Below, piece by piece: positions 60,401-64,000 of a stretch of 64,000 nucleotides of DNA (position 1 is the stretch's first letter; every line of letters starts with the position of its first letter). The notes below the pieces were generated by a model. The model had not been told where the DNA came from and did not search any database. It saw only the letters and a program-made list of their open reading frames with translations. The translations under genes and the position numbers were made by a program. Source of the stretch: Marsupella aquatica (taxonomy: Eukaryota; Marchantiophyta); contig OZ316892.1 in the NCBI GenBank assembly GCA_973895155.1, positions 25,172,001 through 25,236,000 of the forward strand, written 5' to 3'.

Positions 60401-60830
60401 AAAACCAAACACCAACAAAGAGCACCAACCCAAACGCGCAGCAGCGAACAGCAGCCGGAACAAAAAAACCCCACTCCAGCCCAAGCAATGGTCAGCCAAC
60501 CCGGGTGGCCAAGCTCCACAAAGGGCTGCCACCAACACCACTGGCGGTCGGGGAGCCGAGTCCCAAAGGTCAGGAAGGCACCAGGCCGCAAGAGCAGACA
60601 AGCCCTCGGGCAGGGCAATCCCCCAACGGACACAGATCCAACCCCGCCAACCGGGCCAACCCGGCCTTAGGCAAGGCAAGCCCCCACACACACCAACCAC
60701 CAGTCATAGGATCCTGAGGAGCCAACAACCATGCAAAACTGGCAAAAATGGAAGGCCGAGCCTGCACTCCCCCCAAGCAAAGAGAGTACGGGGAGGGCTG
60801 TCATGTACAACCTCTCCATGTATAGGATAA
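57411..60830 (-). mobile_element. Decayed LINE-like (non-LTR) retrotransposon
   Basis: About 3.4 kb of minus-strand coding remnants. Reading from the high coordinate: a conserved region before the RT core (FGVATPGGSKSVVHGLRS, HPDW-like NPDWAVIQ); motif A in VDVANAFNTVSK near 59450; motif B in STRQGDPIGG near 59290; motif C in PSIADDTHLVGP near 59190. Then a conserved downstream stretch (QRPLYLLWTVPPTP, MMGTFGHLIGPGALDGEE) near 58900-58700, and a C-terminal RRRADLVFSRAG...LGDVAIADPTG region near 58000 that may be the endonuclease domain. The pieces lie in at least three frames, so the element is dead. It ends at 57421 on the word GGCACTTTG followed by ATATATA. The part from about 59.8 to 60.8 kb is G+C-rich with no recognised domain; the 5' boundary is a guess. 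Confidence 0.88.
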
Positions 60831-61812
60831 TGGGGGTTTAGTCGCCCATTACCAGGGTGTAACGGGGCGACCAAATTCTGACCAAGCGAGACCGGTGGTT
60901 GCTGAGAGCGCTTTGGGAAGAAGCAGGGAGCACCGGTGACACCCGGTAATGGGGGATCTTAATTAACCCTCATTACTCTACATAATTCAGGGTTGGTAAA
61001 TGGGTTACAGGGAATAAGAAGTCAACCAATGGGATAGGGAGTTGAATCTGCACTATCGAGGAGGTATACTAGAGCGCGGCGACTGCGGGCACCCCATTCA
61101 ACTTTTTTGAGTTTGGTTTTGTAGAGACGACGTTCATTGCTCCTGCAAACTCGATGCATTTTCTTTGTTGGTGGTGCTTTGTGAGTTGATACTCTATATG
61201 CATTCTTGCTACTTTATGGTGTGTTGAAGGTGGTGGGATCAAGGTGCAGGCGATGGCACGACCAGCAGCTGATTGATCCAGGGTGGGGGCACAGACTACT
61301 CATTCAAAATTTTCTGAGTTTAAGTTTTTGTAACCGTGCTGCTGTGTGTTCAATGCGCTCATTGTTGTGTTTTCAATGTTGAGTGGTCAACTTTGTATTG
61401 GAACTTACCGACTACTACTTGCAGTGGATTGATTTCTTGCTGCAATTGGCGGGGTCTTTTTCAAGGTGGACAAGTTCAAATCAAGCTGGCACGAGAGTTG
61501 ATCAATGGCTTTATTCTATCTTGCTTCCATTCTTATTTAAGACAACAACACTGCTTTATGCTCATTCAAACCAAATGGAATGACATTGTTGGACTTTTTT
61601 TGATCCTGTGACCTCCTATTCAGTCATAATTGCAGGGCTGCATTGCTTTATGGAAGTGAAGGGAATGAGTGCTTTATGGGAGGAAGCAAAGTGATTGAGG
61701 ATGTAAAACATGGAAGGACTGAGTCTAGACAAAGAGACTAGTGAGATGTTTCCTTGGACGAGCTTGAGGAGCCAGGGAACATTGAGTTTCTTTCTGATAT
61801 ACCTTCGCTTGT
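60831..61812. other. Spacer between the LINE and the recombinase remnant
   Basis: The first 250 bases include a 9-bp inverted repeat (CCCATTACC at 60845, GGTAATGGG at 60945) within a pair of similar words (GTGTAACGG, GTGACACCC). The remainder may hold a 5' leader or first exon of the recombinase gene: an ATG at about 61254 begins a very short frame. I cannot assign coding sequence here. Confidence 0.35.
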
Positions 61813-63888
61813 GGTCTAGGCAGGGCCGGATGGTGAAGAGAGCTCGAACGGGAGTTCCATTGCGCTTAGCGATCTTGGCTTGCAATCGGTTCCAGATCCC
61901 TTACTATCTGATGCTGGGAGAGGGGACGAGAAGCACCCGTCAGATCAGAACAACAAATGGGCATTGAAATGTGGTCACTGCTGCGTGCTGCTTTGAAGTG
62001 GGACATGTCGATTGCAATGGGAGACTTACCATTAGAGAAACTTGATGTGCTCTTTAGTAATCATTTTTGCAGAGTTGTGAAGGTCAATGGTAGCACATAT
62101 CCTAGTTCAACATTGATGAACATGATGAACAGTTTCAACCGTATCATTAAACGGTCAAGCAAACTCTCAGATCTGTCAGGGGACAAGGTAATCTGGTTGA
62201 GAAAGGATCTAATATCAACTCGCATCCCCTTTTTGCAAAGACACAGATGGTCCTGTGAGCTGCAGTGAAGAAATCGGCTCAAGATAGAGTGATTAAGAAA
62301 AGAAAAAAGGCATGATTGTTTTTTACCTTTCTTCTCCATCTTTGTTTGAGCTTCGAGTTGCTTGATTCTTTCTCTAGTTTCATAATCAAGATCTGTTATA
62401 CAACATCTCATGTGTTTTCTGTGGTTCGCAAGCTGAGATAATCACGGAAAAATGGAGACAGCAGTTCTGGCAAACATCGACCATCAGATAACCAGTAGCC
62501 ATGGATGCTACAAGCTTGGCATTCTATTTCTTGGTTTGGCTTGGGACTCGAGGTGGTGTAGATGTACAATCTGATGAGGAATGACATTCAGATATGTACA
62601 GACAAATCAGGATGAGAATATGTACCGTTAGGTGATTGAAGCTCTTTAGGATGCTATTAATATTGTAGTTTCTTGATTTGAGTTAGACATCTAACAAGAT
62701 TTAAGTTGTTTTTTACAGTTTTGAAGAAAGAGAGAGCAAGAACAATTCGTACTCCCTTGATCGCTACAATGAAGAGTAATTCCGGAAATTGTTTTACAAT
62801 TATGAGGATGATTTTGTCCTTTGTGTGAAGCAATATTTGGGACATTTGCCTCCTCTGGAAGGTGACACGAAACCTGATCTTTTCATGGGGCCTACTACTA
62901 ATCTTGTGGGCAATGTGTGGTACAACCGAAAGCATAAGGTTGCTCAAGATCATGCTGGAAAGTTGTTGAACAATATGCTGAGTCTGGTTGGATTACATGT
63001 GATCTGTTTTCTAATTAACCGTAGTGGAAGATCCACTTTAGTCACTCGGATGGGCGCTAGAGGAGTATCAGATGAAGTGGGGATGATGATCAGTGGTCAC
63101 CACACCAATAGTGGATACTCAAGGTATGATCATACATAGGAGTTAAAAATGAATGCTGTTGTTCTTATTTCTGCTAACCCGAATGTGGATTATGAGAACA
63201 CCTTAATGGAAGTGTCCAAGAAATTCGTGGAGGAGAAGGTTGTTGGAAACTTGGGTCAGTTGAAACCTCTGATTGATAATATCAACACAAAACCGAGCCT
63301 GCAATTGTCACTGATCCATCCAAGACATGAGGTAAGTTGGTGCTTCTTATGTTTTGCTGTTCGGGTTGTGTTTGGTGTTTTGTGTCTTGATGTCTTGATG
63401 TTCAAAACTGTTAAGTAATATACTTGTTGGTGACAGGAATCGAGTGCTGGGAAAGCAAGTGAAGAACTTGCATCAAAAAAGATGAAAGACAAGTAGGTTT
63501 GTAGTGTCAAATTTTCAGTGAAATCTAGTTGAGTGTAATGTGTTTGTGATACTGATTACCTATTGCTTTCCTCACTGGTTTTACAGGAATAAGATCAGTC
63601 AAATGAACGAGTTCGCTCAATGGACCAAGAGAAAAGTTGCTTCAGTGGCCCAAGAAGTTTGATGAGGTAGACTGGATAGGAGAGATAACAAAGAACGACC
63701 CTGAGTTTGCAGCTCAAACATTTGGTGGAGGCCCCTCTAGTTCTAGTGTTTTTGTTGGTTATAGTGGGTCTGGCAATAGATTCAAAAATTGTACTATCAC
63801 CTTGGTTGTGAAGGATGATAAGGAAAATAAAGCCCCAAAGGAGATCTCATGTAGTCTTCAATTACTTGTTACAGATTACAGAGTGTAG
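61813..63888 (+). pseudogene. Decayed tyrosine recombinase, Crypton/DUF3504-like
   Basis: Coding pieces occur in order along the plus strand. An acidic Ser-rich leader runs into SDQNNKWALK (about 61825-61970). A helical N-terminal domain (LPLEKLDVLFSNHFC, then NGSTYPSSTLMNMMNSFNR) lies at about 62027-62150. A box-I-like segment, FYFLVWLGTRGGVD, is at about 62520, followed in another frame by NLMRNDIQICTDKSG. Then come LFMGPTTN...GNVWYNRK, box II as NRSGRSTLVTRMGARGV, ISGHH, and the nucleophile-like Tyr in YSRYDHT (Tyr codon 63125-63127). A TAG follows at 63137-63139, then the same frame resumes. Two small GT-AG introns fit (63332-63436 and 63493-63586). A final frame has EVDWIGEI and FKNCTITL. 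Several frameshifts and the TAG argue that it is inactive, and the box-II His is Arg here. Confidence 0.85.
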
Positions 63889-64000
63889 AACAGACCAGAT
63901 TGATTGAGGGATTCACTATGCAATGATCCCTTCCATTTGAATAAAGTGTTCACTTTGATTCAGAGATTACAAAACTATGTAATGGCTGCCGTGGCTGGAT

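Noticed and set aside
60298-60830. Overlapping G+C-rich plus-strand frames up to 172 codons (Lys/Gln/Pro rich)
   Set aside because: They lie opposite the decayed LINE 5' part and several frames are open at once, as expected from low stop-codon density.

Overview
The window reads as nuclear DNA of a land plant. The genes carry short GT-AG introns (about 100-800 bp), there is a class II nuclear tRNA-Leu(UAG), plant-type telomere motifs (TTTAGGG) occur, and the proteins are plant types: a MORN-repeat PIP5K, an LRR receptor kinase, an HPR2-type reductase and a farnesyl diphosphate synthase. The short introns, the type of non-LTR reverse transcriptase and the presence of a DUF3504/Crypton-like tyrosine recombinase make me favour a non-seed plant (bryophyte or lycophyte). 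That placement is inference; I cannot name the species.

Layout. 1-5.6 kb is gene-free, with short duplications and a possible inverted-repeat element. 5.6-10.4 kb is a giant LRR receptor kinase (minus, 2 exons, about 36 LRRs). 13.5-18.4 kb is a MORN-PIP5K (minus, 8 exons, 912 codons), with a 3 x 54 bp minisatellite beside one splice acceptor. 18.4-22.3 kb is its upstream region, including a 0.6 kb pyrimidine-rich block. 22.3-35.7 kb is A+T-rich intergenic DNA with degenerate duplications and some coding-like debris at 28.4-30.5 kb. 35.8-36.2 kb is the first exon of a small, probably mitochondrial, single-pass protein. 36.56 kb is tRNA-Leu(UAG) on the plus strand, followed by a repeat array whose first units include the tRNA tail. 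38.9-40.4 kb is a 238-residue multi-pass membrane protein of unknown function. 41.3-44.5 kb holds two LINE 3'-end fragments and nested minisatellites. 44.6-46.4 kb is a hydroxy(phenyl)pyruvate reductase. 47.6-51.7 kb is farnesyl diphosphate synthase (14 coding exons, 366 aa). 52-57.4 kb is repeat-rich and contains a clean solo LTR with 5-bp target duplications. 57.4-60.8 kb is a decayed LINE-like retrotransposon (minus). 61.8-63.9 kb is a decayed tyrosine-recombinase gene of the Crypton/DUF3504 kind (plus).

The genes do not form a pathway. The functional themes are surface signalling (receptor kinase), phosphoinositide signalling (PIP5K), photorespiratory or phenylpropanoid reduction (HPR2 type) and isoprenoid synthesis (FPPS). 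All six recognised host protein genes lie on the minus strand. I joined exons by eye from splice signals and protein-family continuity. For PIP5K, FPPS, HPR2, the receptor kinase and the 238-aa protein, the joined lengths are exact multiples of three.

The most unusual item is the tyrosine recombinase at the right end. It has the conserved N-terminal helical domain, a box-I arginine region, the box-II and tyrosine region, and a C-terminal Asn-Cys motif. It is broken by frameshifts and one in-frame TAG. Two further items stand out: three LINE 3' ends in the same orientation that finish in TA-rich tails rather than poly(A), and a tRNA gene whose 3' end has been copied into an adjacent tandem array.
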